This document shows, piece by piece, positions 7,090 to 14,930 of a DNA stretch of 28,636 nt. Under the pieces are notes generated by a model. That model was given only the letters and a program-made list of their open reading frames with translations, was not told the DNA's origin and made no database searches. Source of the DNA: Fimenecus sp045613685 (GTDB lineage Bacteria > Bacillota > Clostridia > Oscillospirales > Acutalibacteraceae). The translations under genes and the position numbers were made by a program. The first letter of the stretch is position 1. Each line of letters opens with the position of its first letter. The stretch spans positions 1 to 28,636 of the forward strand of contig JAZLBL010000011.1 of the NCBI GenBank assembly GCA_045613685.1, in the 5' to 3' direction.

Positions 7090-7866
7090 TTATAACTTCA
7101 ACATTTCTCCAACATTGTCGAGAATATATTTTGGTCTGTATGGGAATTTATCAATGTCATCAAAAGATGTAACACCACTGAGCACAAGCACAGTGTCAAC
7201 GTTTGACTCAATACCCGCAATAATATCAGTGTCCATTCTGTCACCAATGAATGCGATTTCAGTGCCGTGGCAACCCAATTTGCGAATACCATGGCGAAGC
7301 ATTAATGGGTTTGGTTTGCCGACAAAATAAGCTTTTCTACCTGTCGCAATTTCAATAGGGGCTATGAGTGCACCTGTTGCAGGCATAATTCCTTTTTCGG
7401 TTGGGCCTGTAATATCAGGGTTTGTGCCGATAAGCTTTGCGCCCTTGTTAACAAGCTCAATGGCTTTTTCAATTTTTTCAAAGTTATATGTTCTAGTTTC
7501 TGCAACAACCACATAGTCAGGGTTCACATCATTCATATAAATCCCTTGGTCATAAAGAGCTTTTGTGAGTGCTGCTTCACCGATAACATAAGCTGTGCAG
7601 TTTGGTTTCTGACTATTCAAAAATGCGGCAGTAGCCATAGCACTTGTATAAAAATGGTCAGCAGATACTTTAAGTCCCATTCTTTCAAGTTTCATACTCA
7701 ATTCGTGGGGAGTTTTCTCTGCACTGTTTGTCAAGAATACGAATTTCTTATCATTGTCTATCATCCAGTTGACAAATTCAGTAACACCGTCAAGGATTCT
7801 GTTGCCGTGATAGATAACACCGTCCATATCACTTATAAAGCCTTTTTTATCTAAAAGATTATCCAT
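7090..7866 (-). CDS. HAD superfamily IIA phosphatase (NagD-like)
   Basis: This 258-residue haloacid dehalogenase hydrolase carries all the catalytic motifs. D13 and D15 (FISDMDGVIY) are nucleophile and acid/base, T46-N47 (VFLTNS) is motif II, K184 (VGKPNP) is motif III, and D209 with D212 and D214 (IGDRMDTD) binds Mg2+. The large C2-type cap between about 70 and 180 places it with NagD, PgpP and p-nitrophenylphosphatases. These are cytosolic phosphatases of small metabolites such as nucleoside monophosphates or 2-phosphoglycolate; which substrate applies here is unknown. AGAGGTAG precedes ATG. It lies 12 nt after the nitroreductase stop, so the two form a minus-strand operon. Confidence 0.9.
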   Translation of the reverse strand: MDNLLDKKGFISDMDGVIYHGNRILDGVTEFVNWMIDNDKKFVFLTNSAEKTPHELSMKLERMGLKVSADHFYTSAMATAAFLNSQKPNCTAYVIGEAALTKALYDQGIYMNDVNPDYVVVAETRTYNFEKIEKAIELVNKGAKLIGTNPDITGPTEKGIMPATGALIAPIEIATGRKAYFVGKPNPLMLRHGIRKLGCHGTEIAFIGDRMDTDIIAGIESNVDTVLVLSGVTSFDDIDKFPYRPKYILDNVGEMLKL

Positions 7867-7878
7867 AAAACTACCTCT

Positions 7879-8394
7879 TTATTCAATTATTTCACAAACA
7901 TCTGCGAGTGCTTTTCTGACCTTGTTTCTTGGCTTTTCATCTGCCGAATATCCTGTTGCGATAACAAGTCTTATTTTATCCTCAATACCGAAATATTCAC
8001 GGACTTTGTCTTCTTCAACCATACCGATAATGCAAGTACCAAGTCCTAAATCGGCCGCTTGCAAGCAATAGTGTGCAACTGAAAGACCGATATCATTCTG
8101 TGCCCATTTCTGCTTATCTTTTACCTTTTCTTCAACAAAAGGTTTGAGTGTAGCAGGTTGCTCTGTAACTATAACGAATGCAGGACAAGTTTGTACGAAT
8201 TGGTTATACATGCACTCTCTTATCTTCTCTGCATTTTCTCCACCATTAATGATATAATATTTCCAAGGTTGTGAGTTGCAAGCAGATGGTGAAAGTCTTG
8301 CGGCATCAACGCATTTAATAAGCAAATCTGTGTTAACGGGCTCACCATTATAATTTCTGCAACTTTCTCTTTTTAAAATAAGTTCACTAAACAT
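7879..8394 (-). CDS. Nitroreductase-family flavoprotein
   Basis: This 171-residue protein has the FMN-binding start of the family: R9, S11 and R13 in LKRESCRNY, then SPSACNSQPW (35-44). DIGLSVAHYCLQAADLGLGTCIIG (about 101-124) is the dimer/flavin-site helix, and VIATGY is near the end. It is shorter than classical NfsB enzymes (about 217) and resembles the compact clostridial oxidoreductases of this fold that act on small electrophiles, often with unknown substrates. AGGAGA precedes ATG. First gene of a two-gene operon with the HAD phosphatase, though no metabolic link between them is obvious. The cytosolic location is inferred from the absence of a signal peptide. Confidence 0.88.
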   Translation of the reverse strand: MFSELILKRESCRNYNGEPVNTDLLIKCVDAARLSPSACNSQPWKYYIINGGENAEKIRECMYNQFVQTCPAFVIVTEQPATLKPFVEEKVKDKQKWAQNDIGLSVAHYCLQAADLGLGTCIIGMVEEDKVREYFGIEDKIRLVIATGYSADEKPRNKVRKALADVCEIIE

Positions 8395-8424
8395 AAATAT
8401 TTCTCCTAAATTTGTTATAAACTA

Positions 8425-8453
8425 ATTATATACTAAAAATATCGCATCTTCAA
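8425..8453 (-). promoter_or_regulatory. Promoter of the nitroreductase-HAD operon
   Basis: On the minus strand, TTGAAG (8448-8453) and TATAAT (8425-8430) are 17 bp apart, about 30 bp before the start codon. Confidence 0.65.
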
Positions 8454-8513
8454 CAACAAATTATTATAGACTTTTACATATTTCTTTGCTAAAATAATAT
8501 AAGGTGATTATAT

Positions 8514-9956
8514 ATGAAAAGAAATCTTTCATTAATGACAGAGCTTTATGAATTGACAATGGCAAATGGCTTTTTAGAAAATGGTAAAGCCGACGAAATT
8601 GCATATTTTGACTTGTTCTTTAGAAAAGTGCCCGATAATGGTGGCTTTGCAGTGTTTGCAGGGCTTTCTCAAATAATTGAATATGTTAATAATCTCTCTT
8701 TTACAGAAGAAGATTTGAGTTTTCTTCGTGAAAATGGTATTTCAGAAGATTTTATCGACTATCTTCGTGATTTCAAATTTAAATGCGATATTTGGTCAGT
8801 GCCAGAAGGCACACCAATATTCCCAAATGAACCGGTTGTGAAAGTTCGTGGTCCAATTATTCAAGCACAACTTATTGAAACAATCTTGCTTGTTTGTATG
8901 AACTCTCAAAGCCTTATTGCTACAAAGGCAAATCGATTTGTCCGTGCAGCAAAGGGTACAGCGGTTGCTGAATTCGGCACTCGTCGTGCAACGAGCTTTG
9001 ACTCTGCTTATTATGGCTCACGCGCTGCTTTCATTGGTGGATGTGTTGGCACATCGGGTGTGTCGCAGGGTAAGAATTTCGGCATTCCAACAATGAATGC
9101 AATGATTCATAGCTGGGTGCAGATGTTTGATTCAGAATATGAAGCATTCTGTGAATATGCAAAACTTTATCCTGATGATTGCTCACTTGTGATTGATACT
9201 TATGACACGCTCAAAAGCGGTGTTCCAAATGCTATAAAAGCCTTTGATGATGTATTAAAACCAATGGGTAAAAGACCTGTAAGTGTGCGAATTGACTCAG
9301 GTGACATCACTTATCTCTCGAAGAAAGTACGTAAAATGCTTGACGAAGCAGGTTATCCTGATTGCAATATTGTCGCATCAAACTCGCTTGACGAATATAT
9401 TATCAACGATATGATTTTGCAAGGTGCAAAGGTTGACTGTTTTGTGGTAGGTGAGCGTCTTATCAATTCTGCATCATCACCACTTTTCAGCGGTGTTTAT
9501 AAGCTTTGTGCAACAGAGAAAAATGGCGAGATTATTCCAAAAATCAACTTGTCAGAGAATGTCAGCAAAATCACAACACCGCATTCAAAAATGCTCTATC
9601 GTCTTTTTGATTGTGACACTGGCAAGGCTATTGCAGATGTCCTAACTCTCGAAAATGAAGAAATCGACGAAAGCAAGGCTTATACACTCTTTGACCCTGA
9701 CTTTACTTGGAAACGTAAAGAAGTTGAAAACTTTGTTGCAAGAAAATTGCTTGTGCCTGTTTTCTCAAAAGGTGAGTGTGTTTATAAAGAGCCAACCCTT
9801 GATGAAATCCGTGATTATTGCTCAGAACAGATTGATAATCTTTGGGAAGAAGTTAAACGCTTTGAAAATCCACATACTTATTATGTTGATTTGTCAGAAA
9901 ATTTGTGGAGAATAAGAAAAGAACTTATAGAAGAACATAAAGGAGTTAAAAGATAA
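8514..9956 (+). CDS. pncB: Nicotinate phosphoribosyltransferase
   Basis: It salvages nicotinate by joining it to PRPP, giving nicotinate mononucleotide and pyrophosphate, the first step of the Preiss-Handler route to NAD. The 480 residues match Gram-positive PncB. Landmarks are the N-terminal MTELYELTMANGF, EFGTRRATSFDSA (153-165), the phosphorylatable histidine H199 in MIHSWVQMF, IDTYDT, and the phosphate-binding VRIDSGDI. AAGGTGA (8501-8507) is 6 nt before ATG. The stop overlaps the ATG of the pyrophosphatase gene (TAATG), so the two are translated together. No clear SigA promoter could be fixed in the short gap upstream; candidate boxes lie too close to the ribosome site. Confidence 0.96.
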   Translation: MKRNLSLMTELYELTMANGFLENGKADEIAYFDLFFRKVPDNGGFAVFAGLSQIIEYVNNLSFTEEDLSFLRENGISEDFIDYLRDFKFKCDIWSVPEGTPIFPNEPVVKVRGPIIQAQLIETILLVCMNSQSLIATKANRFVRAAKGTAVAEFGTRRATSFDSAYYGSRAAFIGGCVGTSGVSQGKNFGIPTMNAMIHSWVQMFDSEYEAFCEYAKLYPDDCSLVIDTYDTLKSGVPNAIKAFDDVLKPMGKRPVSVRIDSGDITYLSKKVRKMLDEAGYPDCNIVASNSLDEYIINDMILQGAKVDCFVVGERLINSASSPLFSGVYKLCATEKNGEIIPKINLSENVSKITTPHSKMLYRLFDCDTGKAIADVLTLENEEIDESKAYTLFDPDFTWKRKEVENFVARKLLVPVFSKGECVYKEPTLDEIRDYCSEQIDNLWEEVKRFENPHTYYVDLSENLWRIRKELIEEHKGVKR

Positions 9957-10483
9957 TGAATATCTGGCACGATATTGATAGTAAAAGAATAACAAGAACA
10001 GACTTTGAAGCAGTAATCGAAATTTCAAAGGGTAGCAAAATGAAATATGAGCTTGATAAAGAAACAGGTATGTTAAAGCTTGACCGTGTTCTTCACACAT
10101 CAACTCACTATCCTGCAAACTACGGCTTTATTCCAAAGACTTATGCAGATGATAATGACCCGTTGGATGTGCTTGTGCTTTGCACAGAACAAATTGAGCC
10201 AATGGCACTTGTTCGTTGCTATCCTATTGGTGTAATTTCTATGATAGACGGTGGCCATGCAGACGACAAGATTATTGCAATTCCATTTGGCGACCCAACT
10301 TATAACGAATATAAAGATATCAGTCAACTTCCAAAACACAAATTTGACGAAATGATACACTTCTTTAAAGTGTATAAAATGCTTGAAAATAAAGATACAG
10401 CTATTGATGAGGCAAAGGGCGCTTTGGCAGCAGTTGAGATTATCGAAGATGCAATCGAAGGCTATAAAAAGAAGTTTGGATAA
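9956..10483 (+). CDS. ppa: Inorganic pyrophosphatase, family I
   Basis: It hydrolyses PPi to two phosphates with Mg2+ in the cytosol. The 175 residues are the usual bacterial length. The signature D-N-D-P-L-D-V is at 66-72. Residues matching the E. coli active site are E22, K30, R44, Y56, D66, D71, D98, D103, K105 and the Y140-K141 pair. Its ATG shares one base with the pncB stop, and an AAGGAG sits inside the end of pncB. Since PncB releases PPi, the fusion-like arrangement would pull NAD salvage forward. That functional reading is inference; the enzyme also serves general biosynthesis. Confidence 0.97.
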   Translation: MNIWHDIDSKRITRTDFEAVIEISKGSKMKYELDKETGMLKLDRVLHTSTHYPANYGFIPKTYADDNDPLDVLVLCTEQIEPMALVRCYPIGVISMIDGGHADDKIIAIPFGDPTYNEYKDISQLPKHKFDEMIHFFKVYKMLENKDTAIDEAKGALAAVEIIEDAIEGYKKKFG

Positions 10484-10502
10484 TTAAATATTTTAACAAT
10501 TT

Positions 10503-10537
10503 ACACTCTATTCTTTCGGGAATAGGGTGTTTTTTTG
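10503..10537 (+). terminator. Terminator after ppa
   Basis: ACACTCTATTC (10503-10513) pairs with GAATAGGGTGT (10520-10530, one G-T pair), followed by seven T residues. Confidence 0.92.
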
Positions 10538-10551
10538 TGATTTTTTACTTC

Positions 10552-10573
10552 GTCAAAACTGACAAATTTTGAC
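10552..10573 (+). promoter_or_regulatory. Inverted repeat upstream of the dcw promoter
   Basis: GTCAAAA (10552-10558) and TTTTGAC (10567-10573) form a perfect 7-bp dyad with an 8-nt centre, about 35 bp before the mraZ -35 box. A TTGACA (10569-10574) overlapping its right arm could belong to a second promoter with TTATAA at 10593. An operator role is only suggested. Confidence 0.35.
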
Positions 10574-10606
10574 AGAAAATTTTGGTGATAGATTATAAAA
10601 AAACTA

Positions 10607-10635
10607 TTGATTTTTTATATTATATGTATTATAAT
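10607..10635 (+). promoter_or_regulatory. Promoter of the dcw cluster (mraZ)
   Basis: TTGATT (10607-10612), 17-bp spacer, TATAAT (10630-10635). The predicted start near 10642 gives a leader of about 85 nt. Confidence 0.75.
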
Positions 10636-10642
10636 ATCTCAT

Positions 10643-10685
10643 GTGGTGGAGAAATGCACCTAAAATTCATAAAAGTGGTGAAAAT
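10643..10685 (+). promoter_or_regulatory. Probable MraZ-binding repeats in the mraZ leader
   Basis: GTGGTGGAGAA at 10643 and GTGGTGAAAAT at 10675 are direct repeats 32 bp apart, about three helical turns. A third partial copy (GGAGTGAAAAT) overlaps the ribosome site at 10711. MraZ represses dcw operons by binding GTGG/TGGG-type direct repeats near the promoter, so this is the expected place. Exact sites are inferred. Confidence 0.45.
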
Positions 10686-10726
10686 CTTAAAAATTAACTA
10701 AGATTCGGAAGGAGTGAAAATTTAAT

Positions 10727-11131
10727 ATGGCATTCAACAGTATGTATTTCCATAGTCTTGATGCAAAAAACAGAATTTTCATTCCTGCAAAATTCCGTGA
10801 CCAGTTGGGCGAAGAGTTCGTTATTTTCAAGGGTGGCGAAAAATGCTTATATGTTTACACAAAAGAAACCTTTGAAAAAATCAGCGAACAGTTCATTAAT
10901 CATCCGAACCGTGAAGTGCAAAGAGCGTTCTTCAGTCAGGTTGTTGAAGTTGCTCCTGATAAGCAGGGCAGAGCAACACTCACTGCAGACCAGGTTGAAC
11001 ACGCAGATTTAACAAAAGATGTTGCAATTATCGGTGCGGGTCAAAGAATTGAAATCTGGGCAACAGAAAACTTTAAAGCAGATGTTAAACCGCTTCACGA
11101 ACTCATCAACTTTGATGACTTCCATTTCTAA
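10727..11131 (+). CDS. mraZ: Transcriptional regulator MraZ
   Basis: MraZ binds DNA as a ring of SpoVT/AbrB-like double-domain subunits and controls the dcw operon that it heads. This 134-residue copy (usually 140-150) shows the two tandem repeats. The first is at about 8-47 (HSLDAKNRIFIPAKFRDQLG, then FVIFKG and CLYVY). The second is at about 68-112 (VEVAPDKQGRATLTADQVEHA, then VAIIGAGQRIEIW). Each repeat has the D-x-x-x-R motif that contacts DNA. AAGGAG (10709-10714) lies 12 nt before ATG, a slightly long spacing. rsmH starts 12 nt after its stop. A small inverted repeat, AATCTTA/TAAGATT (10683-10705), sits just before the ribosome site. Confidence 0.96.
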   Translation: MAFNSMYFHSLDAKNRIFIPAKFRDQLGEEFVIFKGGEKCLYVYTKETFEKISEQFINHPNREVQRAFFSQVVEVAPDKQGRATLTADQVEHADLTKDVAIIGAGQRIEIWATENFKADVKPLHELINFDDFHF

Positions 11132-11143
11132 TTGGAGAACATT

Positions 11144-12058
11144 ATGGATTTTCAACATATTTCAGTTTTGTTCGACGAAACAATAGAATCTCTTGATATA
11201 AAATCTGATGGTCTTTATGTTGACTGTACTTGTGGTGGCGCAGGTCATTCGAGTGAGATTCTTAAAAATATAAAAAACGGCACCTTGGTTGCTATTGACC
11301 GCGACCCTGATGCCATAAAAGTAATAAATGAACGAATCGGTTCAAACGAATGCGTAGAAATAGTTAATGATAACTTTTTCAATATAAAGAACATTCTCGG
11401 CGAAATAAAAGCAGACGGAATTCTTGCTGACTTAGGTGTCAGTTCGTTTCAACTTGATACTGCCGAAAGGGGATTCTCTTTTCATAAAGATGCACCCCTT
11501 GATATGAGAATGAGCAAAAGCGGTAAAAGTGCTTTTGATGTTGTGAATACTTATTCAGAGCAAGAACTTAGCAATATTATATATAAGTATGGCGAAGAAA
11601 AATTTTCTCGCAATATTGCAAAGAATATAGTCAAAGCAAGAAATGAAAAACCAATCGAAACAACAATAGAGCTTGCAGAAATTATAAAAGATTCTGTCCC
11701 TGCTAAATATCGCAGAGATGGGCATCCGGCAAGAAAAACTTTTCAGGCAATCAGAATTGAAGTCAATGATGAACTTGCGGGGCTTAGCCAAGCAGTTAAC
11801 GATATGTTCAGTTGCTTGAAGGTTGGTGGAAGACTTTCAATAATAACTTTCCACTCTCTTGAAGATAGAGCAGTTAAAGAAACCTTTAAAAAGTTTACAG
11901 AAGGTTGCACTTGTCCAAAAGAATTTCCTGTTTGTGTTTGTGGGAATACACCATCGGGCAAAATTATAAATAAAGGACTCAGTGCAAAGCAAAACGAATT
12001 AGATGCTAACAACAGAAGCCGAAGTGCAAAGCTTCGCACTATCGAGAAAATAAAGTAG
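11144..12058 (+). CDS. rsmH: 16S rRNA (cytosine1402-N4)-methyltransferase
   Basis: RsmH (MraW) methylates N4 of C1402 in the decoding centre of 16S rRNA using S-adenosylmethionine. The 304 residues compare with about 311 in B. subtilis. The N-terminal HISVLFDETIESL and SAM-binding VDCTCGGAGHS (about 26-36) are clear. The catalytic-region sequences ADLGVSSFQLD and RGFSFHKDAPLDMRM follow, then the helical insert, and SIITFHSLEDRAVK near the end. ATG 11144 is preferred over an in-frame TTG at 11132 because GGAGA (11134-11138) fits it; the TTG overlaps that site. It is the second gene of the cluster, 19 nt before ftsL. Confidence 0.96.
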   Translation: MDFQHISVLFDETIESLDIKSDGLYVDCTCGGAGHSSEILKNIKNGTLVAIDRDPDAIKVINERIGSNECVEIVNDNFFNIKNILGEIKADGILADLGVSSFQLDTAERGFSFHKDAPLDMRMSKSGKSAFDVVNTYSEQELSNIIYKYGEEKFSRNIAKNIVKARNEKPIETTIELAEIIKDSVPAKYRRDGHPARKTFQAIRIEVNDELAGLSQAVNDMFSCLKVGGRLSIITFHSLEDRAVKETFKKFTEGCTCPKEFPVCVCGNTPSGKIINKGLSAKQNELDANNRSRSAKLRTIEKIK

Positions 12059-12077
12059 AAAGAAAAGGAAGAGAAGG

Positions 12078-12593
12078 ATGGCACAGTATAATAAATACGA
12101 GTCATATAAATTTGAATATTTCGAGCCAAAAACTGTGTCAACTAGTAACGCAGCGCCAAAGATTAAAGAGCAACCTAAAAAGGCGCCACAGTTAAAGCTC
12201 TTAGAAAAACCAAAGCCAACTCGCGCACAGATTCAAAGCGAAGCAAGAAAGTCTGCAATGCAGGCAAGAAAAATTATGGCAGTTGCTTGTGCAGTTATAA
12301 TGTTTATGGCAATGGTTATTTATAGTCGTGTTCAACTTGACGAAATCAATCGTGAAATCAAACAGGTTGAAAGTGCAATGAAAATTGCTCAGAGTGATAC
12401 AGTCAGACTCAATAATAGCCTTAATTCAGTTATATCCATTAATAAAGTTGAAGATTATGCACTCAATGTTTTAGGTATGGTTAAGGTTCAGGATTATCAA
12501 GTTATTTATGTTGACTTGTCAGGTGAAGATTCAGTTGTTATGGCAAACGGCAAAACCACTGATACTAAGGTTATAAACGAAGAAGTAAAATAA
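12078..12593 (+). CDS. ftsL: FtsL-like septum protein
   Basis: This 171-residue bitopic protein is placed as FtsL by position between rsmH and the class B PBP, and by architecture. It has a basic, proline-containing cytoplasmic segment (1-63), one membrane helix (64-83), a coiled-coil heptad region (about 84-118), and a conserved-looking end, NKVEDYALNVLGMVKVQDYQ (122-141). FtsL pairs with DivIC and FtsQ/DivIB to activate the FtsW-PBP pair at the septum. Sequence conservation in this family is low, so the call rests on shape and context. It is longer than B. subtilis FtsL (117), with extra N-terminal and C-terminal sequence. An AAGGAAGAG stretch precedes ATG. Confidence 0.85.
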   Translation: MAQYNKYESYKFEYFEPKTVSTSNAAPKIKEQPKKAPQLKLLEKPKPTRAQIQSEARKSAMQARKIMAVACAVIMFMAMVIYSRVQLDEINREIKQVESAMKIAQSDTVRLNNSLNSVISINKVEDYALNVLGMVKVQDYQVIYVDLSGEDSVVMANGKTTDTKVINEEVK

Positions 12594-12614
12594 TATATAA
12601 TAGATGAAAGCAAA

Positions 12615-12645
12615 GAGAGTTGAGAAATCTTGACTCTCGTTTTGT
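12615..12645 (+). terminator. Terminator-like hairpin inside the dcw cluster
   Basis: In the 95-nt gap between ftsL and the PBP gene, GAGAGTTGAG (12615-12624) pairs with CTTGACTCTC (12629-12638, two G-T pairs), then GTTTTG. The U tract is short, so it is more likely partial attenuation or an mRNA-processing barrier than a full stop. A second hairpin, ATAGTG/CACTAT with TTA loop (12657-12671), abuts the GGGAAGGAG ribosome site. Confidence 0.5.
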
Positions 12646-12688
12646 GCTATTTTAGGATAGTGTTACACTATGGGAAGGAGACGGAAAA

Positions 12689-14905
12689 ATGAATAAAAAA
12701 CCTACAAAAAATATGTCAATTCGTTCACATATTGCGTTTTTGGGCTTTGCTCTTTTCTTGTTAGTGCTCATTGGTAACCTTTTCTGGCTCCAGGTTGTAA
12801 AAGGCGAAGAATATCGTCTTAAAGCAGAAAGAAATCAATTAAGTGATACTATCGTCAATGCTCATCGTGGCACAATTTATGACTCAAATATGAAGGTTAT
12901 CGCACAAAGTGCATCTGCATGGCTTGTTTATATCAATCCGTCAAAAATCACAACAGACGAACAAAAATCATTGCTCATTAACTATTTTACAGAGAATTTT
13001 GAACTCAATGTTGAAACAATTGAGAAAAAAGTCAATAAAAATACAAGCGGATATGAAAAAATCGTCGGTCAAATCAGTAATGATGAAAAAATTGCTCTTC
13101 AAGCATTCATAAAAGAGCATAAAGACCAAAAACTCAATATGATTGTTGGCATAGACCCTGATACAAAGCGTTATTATCCACTTGGCTCATTCGCATCAAC
13201 AGTTGTTGGATTTACAGGTTCAGGCGATACAGGTCGAGCAGGTCTTGAACTTAAATATAACGAAGAACTTACAGGCAAAGCAGGTCGAATTATCACAGCC
13301 CAAAATGCTCTTGCGGGTGCAATGCCTAATGACTATGAAACAACTTATGACGCAGAGCAGGGCCATAGCCTTGTTCTTACAATCGACGAAGTTATTCAGT
13401 ATTATCTTGAACAACAACTTGCGCAAGCGGTTGAAGAATCAAATGCAAAATATGCTTATGGAATTGTTATGGATGTTAAAACAGGCGCAATTCTTGGAAT
13501 GACAACAAAACCAGACTACGACCTTAACGAACCATATACAATCACATCAAACAAAGTGTTAGAAGAAATTGAACTCTTGCAAGATGAGAAAGAAAAGAGC
13601 AATGCAAAGCTCAATGCTCAATATGCTCAATGGCGTAACAGAGCCATAAGTGATGCTTATGACCCAGGTTCAGTATTTAAGGTTTTTGTTGCAGCAGCAG
13701 GTCTTGAAGAAGGCATAATCAACACAGAATCAACTTATCATTGCACAGGCTCGATTAAAGTTGCTAACTATTTCCAACACTGTTTCCACAACACAGCTCA
13801 CGGAACACAGACAATCGCAAAAGCGTTGCCAAATTCTTGTAATACATATTTCATCACTCTTGGTCAGAGAATGGGTAAAGAAATGTTCTTCAAATACTTT
13901 GAAGGTTTTGGATTTACTGAATCTACTGGTATTGACCTTCCTGCAGAAGCAACACCAGTTGCGGGTAAATCATATTATCCTGTTGAAAAAATGGGTATTG
14001 CTGAACTTTCATCAGCATCATTCGGTCAGACATTTCAGATAACACCAATTCAGGTTATCACAGCAGTTGCATCTCTTGGTAATGGTGGCAAACTTATGCA
14101 ACCTTATGTTGTTTCAAAAGTGCTCGACGAAAACGGAAATCTTGTTTCAGAAACAACACCAACAATGAGAAGACAGGTTATCTCAGAAAAAACTGCAGAC
14201 CTTATGTGCTCATTGATGGAAGAAGTTTGTATTTCAGGTACAGCTAAAAATGCCTATGTAGCAGGTTATCATATTTCAGGTAAAACAGGTACAAGTGAAA
14301 AACTTCAGGTGCCGGGCAAAAATATCGCATCATTTGCAGGGTTTGCTCCTGCTAATGACCCACAGATTGCAGTTTTAGTTGCAATCGACGAGCCACAGGG
14401 TGGTTCAACAACGGGTGGTGGCGTTGCTGCTCCAATCGCAGGTCGAATTTTTGAAAATATTATGGCTTATCTCAATATCGACCCACAATACAGCGATGAA
14501 GAAATGGCAAAAGCAACTGTTACTGCACCAAATCTTGTTGGTGTAAATGCAAATGCAGTTAAGTCAAAGGCAAATGGATTTACAGTTAAGGTTATTGGAA
14601 ATGGCGATAAAGTTATTTCACAAATCCCATCTGCTAAACAGTCAATGCCAAAGGGTGGAATTATTGTCGTTTACACAGAAGAAAATGCTGACAAGCAGAC
14701 AGCAACAGTTCCAAACCTTACGAATCTTACAATCGCAGAAGCAAACAGAATTGCAATTAATTCTGGTTTCAATATTAAAGTAGCAGGTACAACTCAGGGT
14801 GGCGAAGTGTTGTCATATAAGCAGAATATCCCTGCAGGTGCTACATACCCACAAGGCACAGTTATTACGGTTTACTTCCGTTCAAGCGTGAATGTAGCCG
14901 ACTAA
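12689..14905 (+). CDS. Class B penicillin-binding protein (SpoVD/PbpB type)
   Basis: This septal transpeptidase cross-links peptidoglycan with FtsW. One membrane anchor is at about 15-36. The dimerisation/pedestal domain includes HRGTIYD (59-65). The transpeptidase domain has S328-V-F-K331, S383-C-N385 and K532-T-G-T. Two PASTA domains (about 608-664 and 671-731) end the 738 residues. B. subtilis SpoVD (about 645) has one PASTA domain and PbpB (about 716) two, so the domain count favours PbpB. The charged insert at 290-315 before the active serine resembles clostridial SpoVD, and only one such gene is in the cluster. Strong GGGAAGGAG precedes ATG. A hairpin-bearing leader separates it from ftsL. 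Confidence 0.93.
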   Translation: MNKKPTKNMSIRSHIAFLGFALFLLVLIGNLFWLQVVKGEEYRLKAERNQLSDTIVNAHRGTIYDSNMKVIAQSASAWLVYINPSKITTDEQKSLLINYFTENFELNVETIEKKVNKNTSGYEKIVGQISNDEKIALQAFIKEHKDQKLNMIVGIDPDTKRYYPLGSFASTVVGFTGSGDTGRAGLELKYNEELTGKAGRIITAQNALAGAMPNDYETTYDAEQGHSLVLTIDEVIQYYLEQQLAQAVEESNAKYAYGIVMDVKTGAILGMTTKPDYDLNEPYTITSNKVLEEIELLQDEKEKSNAKLNAQYAQWRNRAISDAYDPGSVFKVFVAAAGLEEGIINTESTYHCTGSIKVANYFQHCFHNTAHGTQTIAKALPNSCNTYFITLGQRMGKEMFFKYFEGFGFTESTGIDLPAEATPVAGKSYYPVEKMGIAELSSASFGQTFQITPIQVITAVASLGNGGKLMQPYVVSKVLDENGNLVSETTPTMRRQVISEKTADLMCSLMEEVCISGTAKNAYVAGYHISGKTGTSEKLQVPGKNIASFAGFAPANDPQIAVLVAIDEPQGGSTTGGGVAAPIAGRIFENIMAYLNIDPQYSDEEMAKATVTAPNLVGVNANAVKSKANGFTVKVIGNGDKVISQIPSAKQSMPKGGIIVVYTEENADKQTATVPNLTNLTIAEANRIAINSGFNIKVAGTTQGGEVLSYKQNIPAGATYPQGTVITVYFRSSVNVAD

Positions 14906-14930
14906 AATTAAATAGAGAGGTATCAACCTA

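Noticed and set aside
8454..8513. SigA promoter for pncB with TTTACA and TAATAT
   Set aside because: The implied transcript start would fall inside the ribosome site, so the boxes are not credible; the true promoter was not identified.
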